From positions 3,116,971 to 3,180,970 of the forward strand of contig NZ_HG964497.1 in NCBI RefSeq assembly GCF_000613125.1: a DNA stretch of 64,000 nt. Direction: 5' to 3'. Position 1 is the stretch's first letter. Each line of letters begins with the position of its first letter. The position numbers and the translations under genes are program-made. Of this stretch, positions 37,029-44,453 are shown piece after piece. The DNA is from Bacillus sp. EB01 (lineage in GTDB: Bacteria > Bacillota > Bacilli > Bacillales > Cytobacillaceae). The notes beneath the pieces are model-generated. The model saw only the letters and a list, made by a program, of their open reading frames with translations, was not told the origin of the DNA and ran no database searches.

Positions 37029-37160
37029 AGGAAGGTTTGTGGTTAAATAAAATATAGATTAAAAGTTATATTTTTATTGGATTTTTCTCCAGGTGCTTCA
37101 ATCCAATAGAAATCCTTTAATTTAAATGCATGTTTAATAATTTTGTTGATAAATGACAAT

Positions 37161-37290
37161 AAAACAAGGACCTTTGATTGGGCCCTTGTTTTAAATTTTT
37201 ATTGAAGATAAGCACCCTTTAGTTGAAGAAGGCCAATTCAATTTAATGGATTTAGACCAATTGTTAGAAGTTGATATATTTTATCTTTAA
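37161..37290 (+). other. Terminator followed by a coding remnant
   Basis: AAAACAAGG / CCTTGTTTT at 37161-37192 is a bidirectional terminator for the dehydrogenase gene. Right behind it, 37201-37290 is open and reads IEDKHPLVEEGQFNLMDLDQ and so on to a stop. It looks like the C-terminus of a lost protein and has no start or ribosome binding site. Confidence 0.5.
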
Positions 37291-37291
37291 T

Positions 37292-37930
37292 TTATTTGAA
37301 TGGTATTTCTTCCTTAATGGCCTTCCTGAATTTTTCAATAAGTTTTACCCTTTCTTCCTCTGTATTTATTTTGATATCCCCATAAACAGGTACTAAGGTA
37401 TTCCAATTTTCTTCTTTCAAATGTTTGGTGACAAATAAATATTGTTTCCCTTCTTGAAGCAGTTGGTCATTTTCAACCAATATTAATTGATCTTCACTGT
37501 AACCACCTTGTTGATTTACAATAACCGTTTCGTCTAGGCTTCCCTTGATATTTTCGGATACTTCCACTTTAAACTGTGTTTCTGGAATTCCATCTATTGA
37601 TTTAGTTCCTGACTGCTTTATCACTTTCCCAATAAATACATTATCAGCCCAACCAACAAGTTTGCGGGTATCAGATACATCAAAAGCGTGACTATATTCA
37701 ATCGTACTAATAAGAGGGTTTTCCGGGGTATTTTCATTAAAAAACTTAGGTCCAAATATCCCCAAAACCAACGAAGCTGCTAGGATTGGTCCTATAATAT
37801 AAGACCTCCTACGCCCTGTATTCTTCATTTCTGCTTTCGCTTTTAAAACACCAATTTTACTTCTTTCACTTAATTCCTTTGGTATTTCAATGTTAATTAT
37901 CTCTTGTCTAATCTTACTGCTCACAAACAC
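37292..37930 (-). CDS. Membrane-anchored partner of the ECF sigma factor, possible anti-sigma
   Basis: The 212-residue protein has a basic cytosolic part (about 1-45), one transmembrane helix (YIIGPILAASLVLGIFG, about 45-62) and an extracellular domain of about 150 residues. It overlaps the sigma gene by 17 bp. This topology and coupling fit an anti-sigma factor, but the short N-terminal part shows no ZAS-type HxxxCxxC motif. The outer domain (VGWADNVFIGKVIKQSG, VIVNQQGGYSED) resembles a beta-rich sensor. The role as anti-sigma is inferred from context. Confidence 0.7.
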   Translation of the reverse strand: MFVSSKIRQEIINIEIPKELSERSKIGVLKAKAEMKNTGRRRSYIIGPILAASLVLGIFGPKFFNENTPENPLISTIEYSHAFDVSDTRKLVGWADNVFIGKVIKQSGTKSIDGIPETQFKVEVSENIKGSLDETVIVNQQGGYSEDQLILVENDQLLQEGKQYLFVTKHLKEENWNTLVPVYGDIKINTEEERVKLIEKFRKAIKEEIPFK

Positions 37931-38438
37931 CCTCTCCTTTCAAATTTTTACGGAGTTTGCCCAAAGCTCTATATAAAGTCGTCTTTGTCGTGCCCAAGGG
38001 GATATTAAGTGCTTCTGCAACTTCTTTAATGGTCAAACCTTCGTAAAACCTTAAAATAACTACACTTTTCTCATCTTCGTTTAGTCGTTCAATTAGCTCT
38101 CTAATTGTTATTTCTAAATCAATGTCTTCGTTGACATCCACGGGAATAAAATCCACATATTCCGGTTTCAATTGAACAACATTTTTTTTCTTTCGAAGTA
38201 AATCAATAGCACAACTAATAGCAATTCTTATTAACCAAGTTTTAAAATATTTAGGTTCCTTGAGGTTCTTAATTGATTTAAATGAACGATATGCTGTCTC
38301 TTGAACAACATCAAGTGCATCGCTTTGATTTTTCACATATACAAATGCTGTTCGATAAATATCTTGTTCATATTGCTGAAATAAGGTCAAAAATGCTTTA
38401 TCATTTCCTTTTTGTGCTTTTTTGATTAAATTTAACAA
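37914..38438 (-). CDS. ECF RNA polymerase sigma factor
   Basis: The 174-residue protein has sigma region 2 (FLTLFQQYEQDIYRTAFVYV, DALDVVQETAYRSFKSI) and region 4 (LNEDEKSVVILRFYEGLTI, EVAEALNIPLGTTKTTLYRA). It resembles SigV/SigX-type factors of Bacillus. A candidate autoregulatory promoter lies just upstream at 38470-38499. The 3' end overlaps the membrane partner gene. Target genes cannot be told from this window. Confidence 0.92.
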   Translation of the reverse strand: MLNLIKKAQKGNDKAFLTLFQQYEQDIYRTAFVYVKNQSDALDVVQETAYRSFKSIKNLKEPKYFKTWLIRIAISCAIDLLRKKKNVVQLKPEYVDFIPVDVNEDIDLEITIRELIERLNEDEKSVVILRFYEGLTIKEVAEALNIPLGTTKTTLYRALGKLRKNLKGEGVCEQ

Positions 38439-38469
38439 TCGGCCACCTCCTTAACTTTCTTTCATCTAT

Positions 38470-38499
38470 TAGACGGACAATAATATCGTTTGGCTTTCA
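38470..38499 (-). promoter_or_regulatory. Candidate ECF-type promoter of the sigma operon
   Basis: On the minus strand TGAAAGC is followed 17 bases later by CGTCTA. This is close to the TGAAAC / CGTC pattern of Bacillus ECF factors. It lies about 30-60 bp before the sigma gene, as expected for autoregulation. Confidence 0.55.
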
Positions 38500-38567
38500 T
38501 TACTTAAAAAAATCATCCTGTAATTTTACAGAATGATTCCCACAAAGTTATATCTTTCCTTTTGTTC

Positions 38568-38657
38568 TTCCTTCTTCAACTAACCTGCCCCGTTAGCACT
38601 ATAAGGACCTCCCAATAAGGGTGTAAATGCTTCCTGGTTCAACATAACAATCGTTCC
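38568..38657 (-). repeat. Dispersed repeat, copy 3
   Basis: CTTCAACTAAC, CTGCCCC, GTTAGCACTATAA, with a degenerate hairpin part. It lies 3' of the DUF3139-like gene and 5' of the sigma operon. It is the left edge of the dense array. Confidence 0.85.
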
Positions 38658-38667
38658 AGCAGTATTT

Positions 38668-39087
38668 CTATCTGTTATCTAGGGAATTCACGCAATCCTC
38701 TTCCAGATGTTTTGATGGGTTATTTTTATCAAAATAATCAATCATACTGTGATTCGTTGGTCCGTCCCAATGTCTTTCACAAAACTGCACCACTTTTTTC
38801 CCTTTTTTTGACACTCCATAATAATAATACATAAATGGTTCATCCTTGAAAACAACAGAATAATGACCGTGATAATAATCATTGTTTATTCGATGTTTTG
38901 GTTCTATGTAATGGGCATCACTAATTTCAACATCACCATATCCTTGTTTATTTAAATATTCAGGAACATATCTTTTTGCAATATATTCATAAATCGGATT
39001 AACATAGTTCAAGATATAAAATCCTGCCAGAGGAGCCAATACAAAAAAACCAGTTACAATTCCAACAATAATTGTTTTCTTTAACAA
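38668..39087 (-). CDS. DUF3139-like single-pass membrane protein
   Basis: The 139-residue protein has an N-terminal transmembrane helix (IIVGIVTGFFVLAPLAGFYI). An outer part follows with VPEYLNKQGYGDVEISDAHY and YYYGVSKKGKKVVQ, similar in layout to DUF3139 proteins of Bacilli. It starts at TTG with AGGGAG upstream. Repeat copy 3 follows the stop directly and copy 4 lies beyond its 5' side, so it is bounded like a cassette. Function is unknown. Confidence 0.65.
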   Translation of the reverse strand: MLKKTIIVGIVTGFFVLAPLAGFYILNYVNPIYEYIAKRYVPEYLNKQGYGDVEISDAHYIEPKHRINNDYYHGHYSVVFKDEPFMYYYYGVSKKGKKVVQFCERHWDGPTNHSMIDYFDKNNPSKHLEEDCVNSLDNR

Positions 39088-39225
39088 CTAAACCAACTCC
39101 CTTTTAGTGTAATTTTACACCTCCTCCATCTCTTTGTCACCATTAATTTCCATAGTTTCAAAAAATGTCAACCTATTCTCTTGGCTCTAAGAATTTTTAT
39201 TATTTTCCTTGCTGAATTTCAAACC

Positions 39226-39311
39226 TTTCTTCAACTAACCTGCCCCGTTAGCTTAATAAGGAATTCAACAAAAAGGTGCCTTGATCCTTCCTGAATCAAG
39301 GCACCCGTTCG
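39226..39311 (-). repeat. Dispersed repeat, copy 4 (archetype)
   Basis: TTCTTCAACTAAC, CTGCCCC, GTTAGCTTAATAA, then GGAATTCAACAAAAA and a hairpin GGTGCCTTGATCC / GAATCAAGGCACC. On the minus strand the hairpin follows the gene at 39317 and ends in TTTTTG, a good intrinsic terminator. Confidence 0.95.
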
Positions 39312-39316
39312 TTTTT

Positions 39317-39802
39317 TTATTGATTGTTATCTTTTACATCAATTTTTGAATCGTCTACAAATTGTTTAATTTGATTAAATGCTTCCGGCCCTTGACTATT
39401 AGCAATTTTATATTTCCTTTTTTCGAGGGTGTAGACTATTAAATAGCCATTTTCATTCACCTCAATTTTAAAATACCCAATTTCATCTGTGTTTGTCCTA
39501 TAAAAAACAGTTAAGCCAATAAATTGATAGGGATTTAATATATCAACCGATTTTGGGATTCTTGTGTATTCGACCTCATTAAGTATGTCCGAAAGCCTTT
39601 TAAGTTCATTAGAATCCTTTATTGCGGTATTTTCATATGAATAATACTCGCCATCATCTCCTCTTAAACCATCAATATAAATTTTTTCTATGTTTTTTGC
39701 ATCTGGAAAAACCTTCTCAGCAGAAAGTGAATTAAAGAAATATACTATAACAACACAAACAACTAAAAGAACAACAATCAGTAAAATGTAATACTTTTTC
39801 AT
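39317..39802 (-). CDS. Hypothetical membrane-anchored protein
   Basis: The 161-residue protein has an N-terminal transmembrane helix (YILLIVVLLVVCVVIVYFF) and a soluble outer domain containing IEKIYIDGLRGDDGEYYSYE and IGYFKIEVNENGYLIVYTL. I recognise no family. AGGGGGAA precedes the ATG. The stop lies 6 bp from repeat copy 4, whose hairpin should terminate it. Confidence 0.75.
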   Translation of the reverse strand: MKKYYILLIVVLLVVCVVIVYFFNSLSAEKVFPDAKNIEKIYIDGLRGDDGEYYSYENTAIKDSNELKRLSDILNEVEYTRIPKSVDILNPYQFIGLTVFYRTNTDEIGYFKIEVNENGYLIVYTLEKRKYKIANSQGPEAFNQIKQFVDDSKIDVKDNNQ

Positions 39803-39834
39803 TACTTCCCCCTAAATTCCAAGTATTTCATTAT

Positions 39835-39900
39835 AACTTCTTCCACTAACCTGCCCCGTTAGTTTAATAAGAAATTCAACAAAAAGTAGCGTAAATCCTC
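39835..39900 (-). repeat. Dispersed repeat, copy 5 (hairpin decayed)
   Basis: TTCTTCCACTAAC, CTGCCCC, GTTAGTTTAATAA and AAATTCAACAAAAAG are intact. The hairpin arm that should follow is lost. Confidence 0.85.
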
Positions 39901-39937
39901 AAAGCAATAATGTTTATATATGTCTTACAAAACCAAA

Positions 39938-40144
39938 GGACCAAATCGCCGACATAGCAATTTGGTCCAAAAACCAATACCAAGGAGGAAAACGTTCTTT
40001 CGTTTATTTGTTTTTCCTCAAAGCTCTAGGGGCTTACTCACCTACCAAACCATCATTATCACGGTCGTCCATATATGGGTAGTCAAGTGAAATAGTTGAT
40101 ATTAAAAGGACCGCACATGTTAGATATGTCTAAAATGTGCGGTC
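39938..40144 (-). pseudogene. Excalibur-like C-terminal remnant between two hairpins
   Basis: On the minus strand 40099-40034 reads ISLDYPYMDDRDNDGLVGE and stop, matching the calcium-binding tail of excalibur domains (PYxDRDNDG). The rest of the domain, including its Cys pair, is missing. Hairpins flank it: GGACCAAAT / ATTTGGTCC at 39946-39975 and GACCGCACAT / ATGTGCGGTC at 40111-40144. It looks like a decayed cassette between repeat copies 5 and 6. Confidence 0.4.
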
Positions 40145-40168
40145 TTAATTTATTACTACCTAAACTAT

Positions 40169-40190
40169 CGCACCCGTTAGCTTAATAATG
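40169..40190 (-). repeat. Dispersed repeat, right-end fragment (copy 6)
   Basis: CGCACCCGTTAGCTTAATAA is the right end of the repeat without its core. It lies about 80 bp 3' of the gene at 40267. Confidence 0.7.
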
Positions 40191-40266
40191 TTTGTTTTTT
40201 CTTTGCAAAGAACTTAAATTAATTTAGGAAAAGGTGAAGTGCGATTAAGGTAGACATTTTGGTTAC

Positions 40267-40698
40267 TCAACAATTATCTACTTCAATTATTGGTCCTCCA
40301 ATTCTACATCCTGTAATAATATGTTCATCCACTAGAAGAGTGATACACATTTCGTTTGTCGAATCATCTAGTGATAACTGTAAAGTGGCACTAGTAGGGG
40401 TTAGATAAAAATCGTCCCTGATATTTCCTGTTAGAGTTCCTTGAGCTTCTACATTCAGTGAATTACCACCCTCACATTCAGGAAAACCAACTTCTCCAAG
40501 TGTTGAATTGAATGTAAAATTAACATTCGAGCCATCTACACTCGTATACTCAATCAATATTGAACTACTGTTCGGATTACAGATTGGACAAATATTAATA
40601 TTTGTTATCATATTTCCATTTGATGTTTGACCATCAACTAAAAGTTCTGTACCAAAGCTACCGGTTGCTGTACCTCGACATCCACAACGTATTCCCAT
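40267..40698 (-). CDS. Hypothetical Cys-containing protein
   Basis: The 143-residue protein without signal peptide starts MGIRCGCRGTATGSFGTEL, has a second Cys pair in NICPICNPNSSS and single Cys near the end (MCITLL, GCRIGG, VDNC). The body is rich in Ser/Thr/Asn and likely beta-structured, reminiscent of spore-surface or exosporium proteins, though no family is recognised. AAAGGAG precedes the ATG. Confidence 0.7.
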   Translation of the reverse strand: MGIRCGCRGTATGSFGTELLVDGQTSNGNMITNINICPICNPNSSSILIEYTSVDGSNVNFTFNSTLGEVGFPECEGGNSLNVEAQGTLTGNIRDDFYLTPTSATLQLSLDDSTNEMCITLLVDEHIITGCRIGGPIIEVDNC

Positions 40699-40763
40699 AA
40701 AAATCTCCTTTCATATACCATTCTAATATTGATATATGAAAATAAATTTTACATTGCTTGGAC

Positions 40764-40841
40764 TTATTAAACTATCCTGCCCCGTTTGTTCAATAAGGAA
40801 TTCAATAAAAAAGGCATTAATCCTGCTGGACCAATGTATCC
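40764..40841 (-). repeat. Dispersed repeat, copy 7
   Basis: TTAAACTATC, CTGCCCC, GTTTGTTCAATAA, AATTCAATAAAAAA, then an imperfect hairpin GGCATTAATCC / GGACCAATGT. It lies between the genes at 40267 and 40906, 3' of the latter. Confidence 0.9.
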
Positions 40842-40905
40842 ATTAGTGGAACAAAAAAGTATCAAATCAATTTTTAGAAGTACAATAAATTAATTTAAAG
40901 TTCAA

Positions 40906-41340
40906 TTACTTACTAAATTTCAATTCAAATTCTTCAATCTTATCATTCCACTCGATTTTAAATGGGACAACCGTCTGTTTATCAATAGAAGTGGTATAAT
41001 TCCTTTCGTTGTCTACATATACAATAGCTTTGTTTGTAGGCAACCCCTCTGGTGTATTCTCAGAACGTTTTATTTCTTCTGTACCGTATTTATAATTGTA
41101 ACTTATTTGACGTACATCTTTTAAATCTTCTAAATCACCTTTGTACTCAATGCTCAAAGTGAAATCTAATCCATCTGAGCCTTGTAAAATTTCATTAACT
41201 ATCGTGGCTTTCCAGTATTCTGCCTCACCAGAAAAGGTTATCCTTTCGGTGTTAGAAATCTTCTTTTCATTGTTTTGCTGACAACCAAATATACCGACTA
41301 AAATATACATAAAAAACAAAATTAAAATAATTTTTTTCAT
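40906..41340 (-). CDS. Small lipoprotein of unknown function
   Basis: The 144-residue protein has a lipoprotein signal (IILILFFMYILVGIFGCQQ; Cys near residue 20). The mature domain is beta-rich (GEAEYWKATIVNEI, LDFTLSIEYKGD, VVPFKIEWNDKIEEFELKF) and similar in feel to other accessory lipoproteins of Bacilli. It should sit on the outer face of the membrane. Repeat copy 7 is 3' of it and copy 8 is 5'. Confidence 0.75.
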   Translation of the reverse strand: MKKIILILFFMYILVGIFGCQQNNEKKISNTERITFSGEAEYWKATIVNEILQGSDGLDFTLSIEYKGDLEDLKDVRQISYNYKYGTEEIKRSENTPEGLPTNKAIVYVDNERNYTTSIDKQTVVPFKIEWNDKIEEFELKFSK

Positions 41341-41401
41341 TTATTATCACTCCCCCTATATAATTAAATTTCATTATCAATGCAATTATTTCCTTCAGTC
41401 A

Positions 41402-41475
41402 TTCTTGGACTAACCAGCCACGTTAGTGCGATAAAGATGTTATTGCATCAAAAGAGCGGCTTAATCCTGTTATAT
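41402..41475 (-). repeat. Dispersed repeat, copy 8 (divergent)
   Basis: TTGGACTAAC, CAGCCAC, GTTAGTGCGATAA, then GCGGCTTAATCC without a clear return arm. It is the most diverged spacer in the set. The rest of 41341-41676 shows nothing more than the start region of the next plus-strand gene. Confidence 0.65.
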
Positions 41476-41676
41476 TCTTAAATCACCAATCTTATTTAAA
41501 ACTTCTCTACATTTAATCTTGCTCTTATTATATCTATTCCTTACCCTGAAATAGAAATAAGGAAGTCGAAATAATGGATAAGCACATTTTTAATTTAATG
41601 GATATATTATACAAGAAATTTAGAAACCTCTGAATAATTTAAAATGAAAGGGTTTGTGGGAAAAGGAGGGAAGGTC

Positions 41677-42420
41677 GTGAAAGTTTCCAAAGGAAAATGG
41701 AAGAAATACAATATTATGAAGAAAGATGAAGAGATTTCCAAACATTTACCAGATACTAGAATTCTAACGGATAAATCATTATGGAAAATGATAGAGCGGT
41801 ATCGTTGTGTCGTTTTAAAGCCTTCCCGTGGATCTCTCGGGCGTGGAGTAATCAAGGTTTCCTTATTGGTGAAGAAGTCGTACGAAATCCACTTTGAAAA
41901 TCAAATCAAGGTTTTCCCTAATAAAGAGCAAGCTCTAGAGTATATTAATAAAATTCGCCTTCCAAAGAAAAGGTATATTGTTCAACAATGGATCCCTCAT
42001 GCAACAACGACTAAATGGGAAAGACCTTTTGAATTGCGAATTATGGTTCAACGTATGGAGGAAAGTCCAAATTGGGTAATAACAGGACATTTGGCAAAAG
42101 TAGCAGCTGTCGGATATTTTATTACGAACGTCGCAACCGTTGCCCCCATTCAAGAAGCAATAGATGATTCTCCTGTCAAAAGCAATATTACTTCCACTCT
42201 ACTACTTGATATAGAACGGCTAGCGTTAAGGGTTGCTTCTCGGCTAGAGAAATACTATCCAAAGTATCGAAATATAGGTCTAGATATTGCCCTCGATCAA
42301 AATGGGCATATTGGGATAATTGAAGCGAATCTCACACCTAGTATTAAAATTTTCCAATATCTAAAAAACAAAGAAATGTATGATACCGTTAAACTGTACA
42401 GAAAAGGGAGAGTGGATTGA
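41677..42420 (+). CDS. YheC/YheD-family ATP-grasp protein
   Basis: About 247 residues. The ATP-grasp fold is marked by VVLKPSRGSLGRGVIKVS (nucleotide loop), YIVQQWIPHATTTKWERPFELRIMV and the metal-binding end IGLDIALDQNGHIGIIEANLTPS. YheC/YheD proteins are spore-coat-associated or endospore-related in Bacillus; the ligated substrates are unknown. I prefer the GTG at 41677, 7 nt after AAGGAGGG, over the ATG at 41644. It is one of the few plus-strand genes in the array and lies between repeat copies 8 and 9. Confidence 0.85.
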   Translation: MKVSKGKWKKYNIMKKDEEISKHLPDTRILTDKSLWKMIERYRCVVLKPSRGSLGRGVIKVSLLVKKSYEIHFENQIKVFPNKEQALEYINKIRLPKKRYIVQQWIPHATTTKWERPFELRIMVQRMEESPNWVITGHLAKVAAVGYFITNVATVAPIQEAIDDSPVKSNITSTLLLDIERLALRVASRLEKYYPKYRNIGLDIALDQNGHIGIIEANLTPSIKIFQYLKNKEMYDTVKLYRKGRVD

Positions 42421-42527
42421 TTTTATCTATTCAACCCAAGGCACCACTATACAGTTTCGTTCATATCAAAGGAAAGGAATTAACATACCTTTATTTTCAA
42501 TTTTACAAAACCATTCCCTCTAAACTC

Positions 42528-42567
42528 TTTCTTCTTCAACTATCCTGCCCCGTTAGCTTAACAAACC
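42528..42567 (-). repeat. Dispersed repeat, core-only copy 9 upstream of the recombinase
   Basis: TTCTTCTTCAACTATC, CTGCCCC, GTTAGCTTAACAA; the hairpin half is absent. It lies about 75 bp before the recombinase start, a position comparable to an attI-type site. Confidence 0.85.
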
Positions 42568-42639
42568 TTTTCCTAAGTCTTTGCTTCTAGAAAACAGGCA
42601 ATAATTCCTCTTGAAAGCTAATTAATGGGAGGAATTTAT

Positions 42640-43482
42640 ATGTTACTACTTTCTGAAGCGTGGAAGGCATATGAAACAGATAAACGAATTGAGGGCTTTT
42701 CACCGTATACAATAAAAGCATATGGTATTCAAGCTAAGTTGCTTGTTCTGTATTTCAAGGATGCGGAAATAGCTACCCTTAACACAGAAAATTTGAAGGA
42801 ATACCTTAATACTTCAGCGGCGGCCCTAAAGCCAGCCAGTATGGCACACAGGATACGGTTTATGGAATCCCTATTCCGCTGGTGCCACGAAGAAGGTCAT
42901 ATACACCATAACCCTGCATCAAAGATAAAGGAACCCAGGGTCAGAAAACGCATACCTAAGTTCTTAACCGAAATGGAAATAGAACTCCTTCGAGAGGCGT
43001 GCAAAAGTCCGATGGAAAAAGCTTTGTTTGAATTTATGTTCTCAACTGGATGCAGGATCGGCGAAATTGTTTCTCTTGAACGTAACTGTATTAATTGGTC
43101 CAACCGCTCAGCAATTGTTAAGGGAAAAGGGGATAAGGAACGTGAGGTATACTTTAATATTAGAGCGGAAATCTGGCTTAAGCGATATATCGATGGTCGC
43201 CAGGATACTGACCCTGCTATATTTGTAACAGAGCGGCTGCCACATAGGATGAGTATTGCCCAAATGAGATATGTCATAAAACGAATCTCAGCTCGTGCCA
43301 CCATCAATAAGGAAATTTACCCTCATCAACTCAGACACAGTTATGCAACCCATTTGTTGAATAACGGAGCCCCTGTTGAAGTCATACAAAGTCTTTTGGG
43401 TCACGAGAAGAGTGAGACCACTCGAATATATGCCCAGCTAAGCGGTAGGCTAAGGCAGGAATTTTATCAAAAATATTTCTAA
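42640..43482 (+). CDS. Tyrosine recombinase (Xer-like integrase)
   Basis: The 280-residue protein has an N-terminal SAM-like core-binding domain (AYETDKRIEGFSPYTIKAYG, about 5-90) and a catalytic domain with a complete active site: Arg139 (TGCRIGE), Lys163 (KGKGDK), His229 and Arg232 (HQLRHS), His255 (LLGHE) and Tyr264 (TRIYAQ). The IntI-specific insertion between the beta-hairpin Lys and HxxR is absent, so it is not a classical integron integrase. The ATG at 42640 has GGGAGGA upstream. It lies on the plus strand, opposite to most cargo genes, and is bracketed by repeat copies 9 and 10, which makes it the best candidate enzyme for the repeat family. XerC/XerD are normally elsewhere, next to other genes. 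Confidence 0.9.
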   Translation: MLLLSEAWKAYETDKRIEGFSPYTIKAYGIQAKLLVLYFKDAEIATLNTENLKEYLNTSAAALKPASMAHRIRFMESLFRWCHEEGHIHHNPASKIKEPRVRKRIPKFLTEMEIELLREACKSPMEKALFEFMFSTGCRIGEIVSLERNCINWSNRSAIVKGKGDKEREVYFNIRAEIWLKRYIDGRQDTDPAIFVTERLPHRMSIAQMRYVIKRISARATINKEIYPHQLRHSYATHLLNNGAPVEVIQSLLGHEKSETTRIYAQLSGRLRQEFYQKYF

Positions 43483-43487
43483 GCAAA

Positions 43488-43512
43488 GAGCAACGTCCCT
43501 CAAGCGTTGCTC
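43488..43512 (+). terminator. Hairpin after the recombinase gene
   Basis: GAGCAACG / CGTTGCTC with a 9-nt loop lies 5 bp after the stop. There is no clear T-run. Confidence 0.6.
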
Positions 43513-43520
43513 ATATACAC

Positions 43521-43560
43521 TCGCACCCATTAGTTTAAGTGCATTTGTTCACAAACTTCT
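43521..43560 (-). repeat. Dispersed repeat, right-end copy 10 with extension
   Basis: TCGCACCCATTAGTTTAAGT continues GCATTTGTTCACAAACT, the extended right end also seen at 47.26, 55.84 and 63.72 kb. Core and hairpin are missing. Confidence 0.75.
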
Positions 43561-43745
43561 TTCAGGAATGTTGCACGTATCTTCAATAAGGGGTAGCGTC
43601 AGGAAAATGCGGATTTACAACGATAAGGAAATTCCAAATTAAAAAGCCCAACTTCTCTGCAAAACAAAATAGAGAAAGTGAGCTTTTCAGTTACTTGATT
43701 ATTTTTATTTGAACTAATATAAAACTGCCAAGTTGATTTTTTAGC

Positions 43746-44378
43746 TCAGCTATTTATTGAATTCATTAACTGGAAGTAGTATTCAGGTTTATGAGTCTTA
43801 TTTAGGTTATACCATGAATGTAATGTATCTGGTGCAAATACATCTAATTTTTTCAGTACTTCCATCGCAAATTCCAGAGGAGCTATTCCTGATGCAGTAA
43901 CTAAATTCGCATCAGATACCGCAGATCCCACCTCATAGAACTTTTCTCCTTTATAGTTAGGACATACCATTTTAGTGTATTCTAAATTATTACTTGTATG
44001 CTTTCTAGTATCTAAGTATCCCATATTCGCAAGGGCCTCAGTTGCACCACAAATTGCAGCAACAATAGTGCCAAGCTTTAAAGTTTGGCCAATTCTTCCC
44101 AAGATAGGTTGATGAATTTCTTCACTCCAAGTAGTCCCTCCTGGTAAAATTAAAAGATCTTTACTCTCAAGAGTACATTCATCAAGTGAAATATCTGGTT
44201 TTATGCTCAGTCCTCCCATAGTAGTAATCATTTCTTTATTAGCTCCTACTGTAGTTACTTTTAAAGGTGCTAAATCTTTTTTGAAATATCTTCCTGAGTT
44301 TAGTTCAGCAATTAAATATCCATATTCCCAGTCCGACATTGTATTAAATACATATAGAAAAACTTTTTTTGTTTGCAT
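43746..44378 (-). CDS. DJ-1/PfpI-family glutamine-amidotransferase-like protein
   Basis: The 210-residue class I GATase-like protein has the nucleophile elbow VAAICGATEALANMG (Cys near residue 111), the Glu region SLDECTLESKDLLILPGG and the later TASGIAPLEFAMEVL segment typical of DJ-1/PfpI (YdeA/ThiJ) proteins. The activity may be glyoxalase, chaperone or protease-like. GGGAGTG precedes the ATG. It follows a WYL-domain regulator gene by about 75 bp on the same strand, so it may be that regulator's target. Confidence 0.87.
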   Translation of the reverse strand: MQTKKVFLYVFNTMSDWEYGYLIAELNSGRYFKKDLAPLKVTTVGANKEMITTMGGLSIKPDISLDECTLESKDLLILPGGTTWSEEIHQPILGRIGQTLKLGTIVAAICGATEALANMGYLDTRKHTSNNLEYTKMVCPNYKGEKFYEVGSAVSDANLVTASGIAPLEFAMEVLKKLDVFAPDTLHSWYNLNKTHKPEYYFQLMNSINS

Positions 44379-44453
44379 CCAATAACACTCCCAATCACAA
44401 TTTATATAGCAATTATAAGATAACTTCCCTGACAGTTAACGTCAGGGAAGTTA

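Noticed and set aside
37205-37228. Apparent repeat right end (GCACCC then TTTAGTTGAAGAAGG)
   Set aside because: It falls within a protein-like frame (HPLVEEG) and has neither core nor hairpin, so the match is probably coincidental.
42640-43482. Host XerC or XerD acting at dif, or a prophage integrase
   Set aside because: No dif-like sequence, phage genes or tRNA attachment site are present nearby; the gene is flanked by the dispersed repeat instead.
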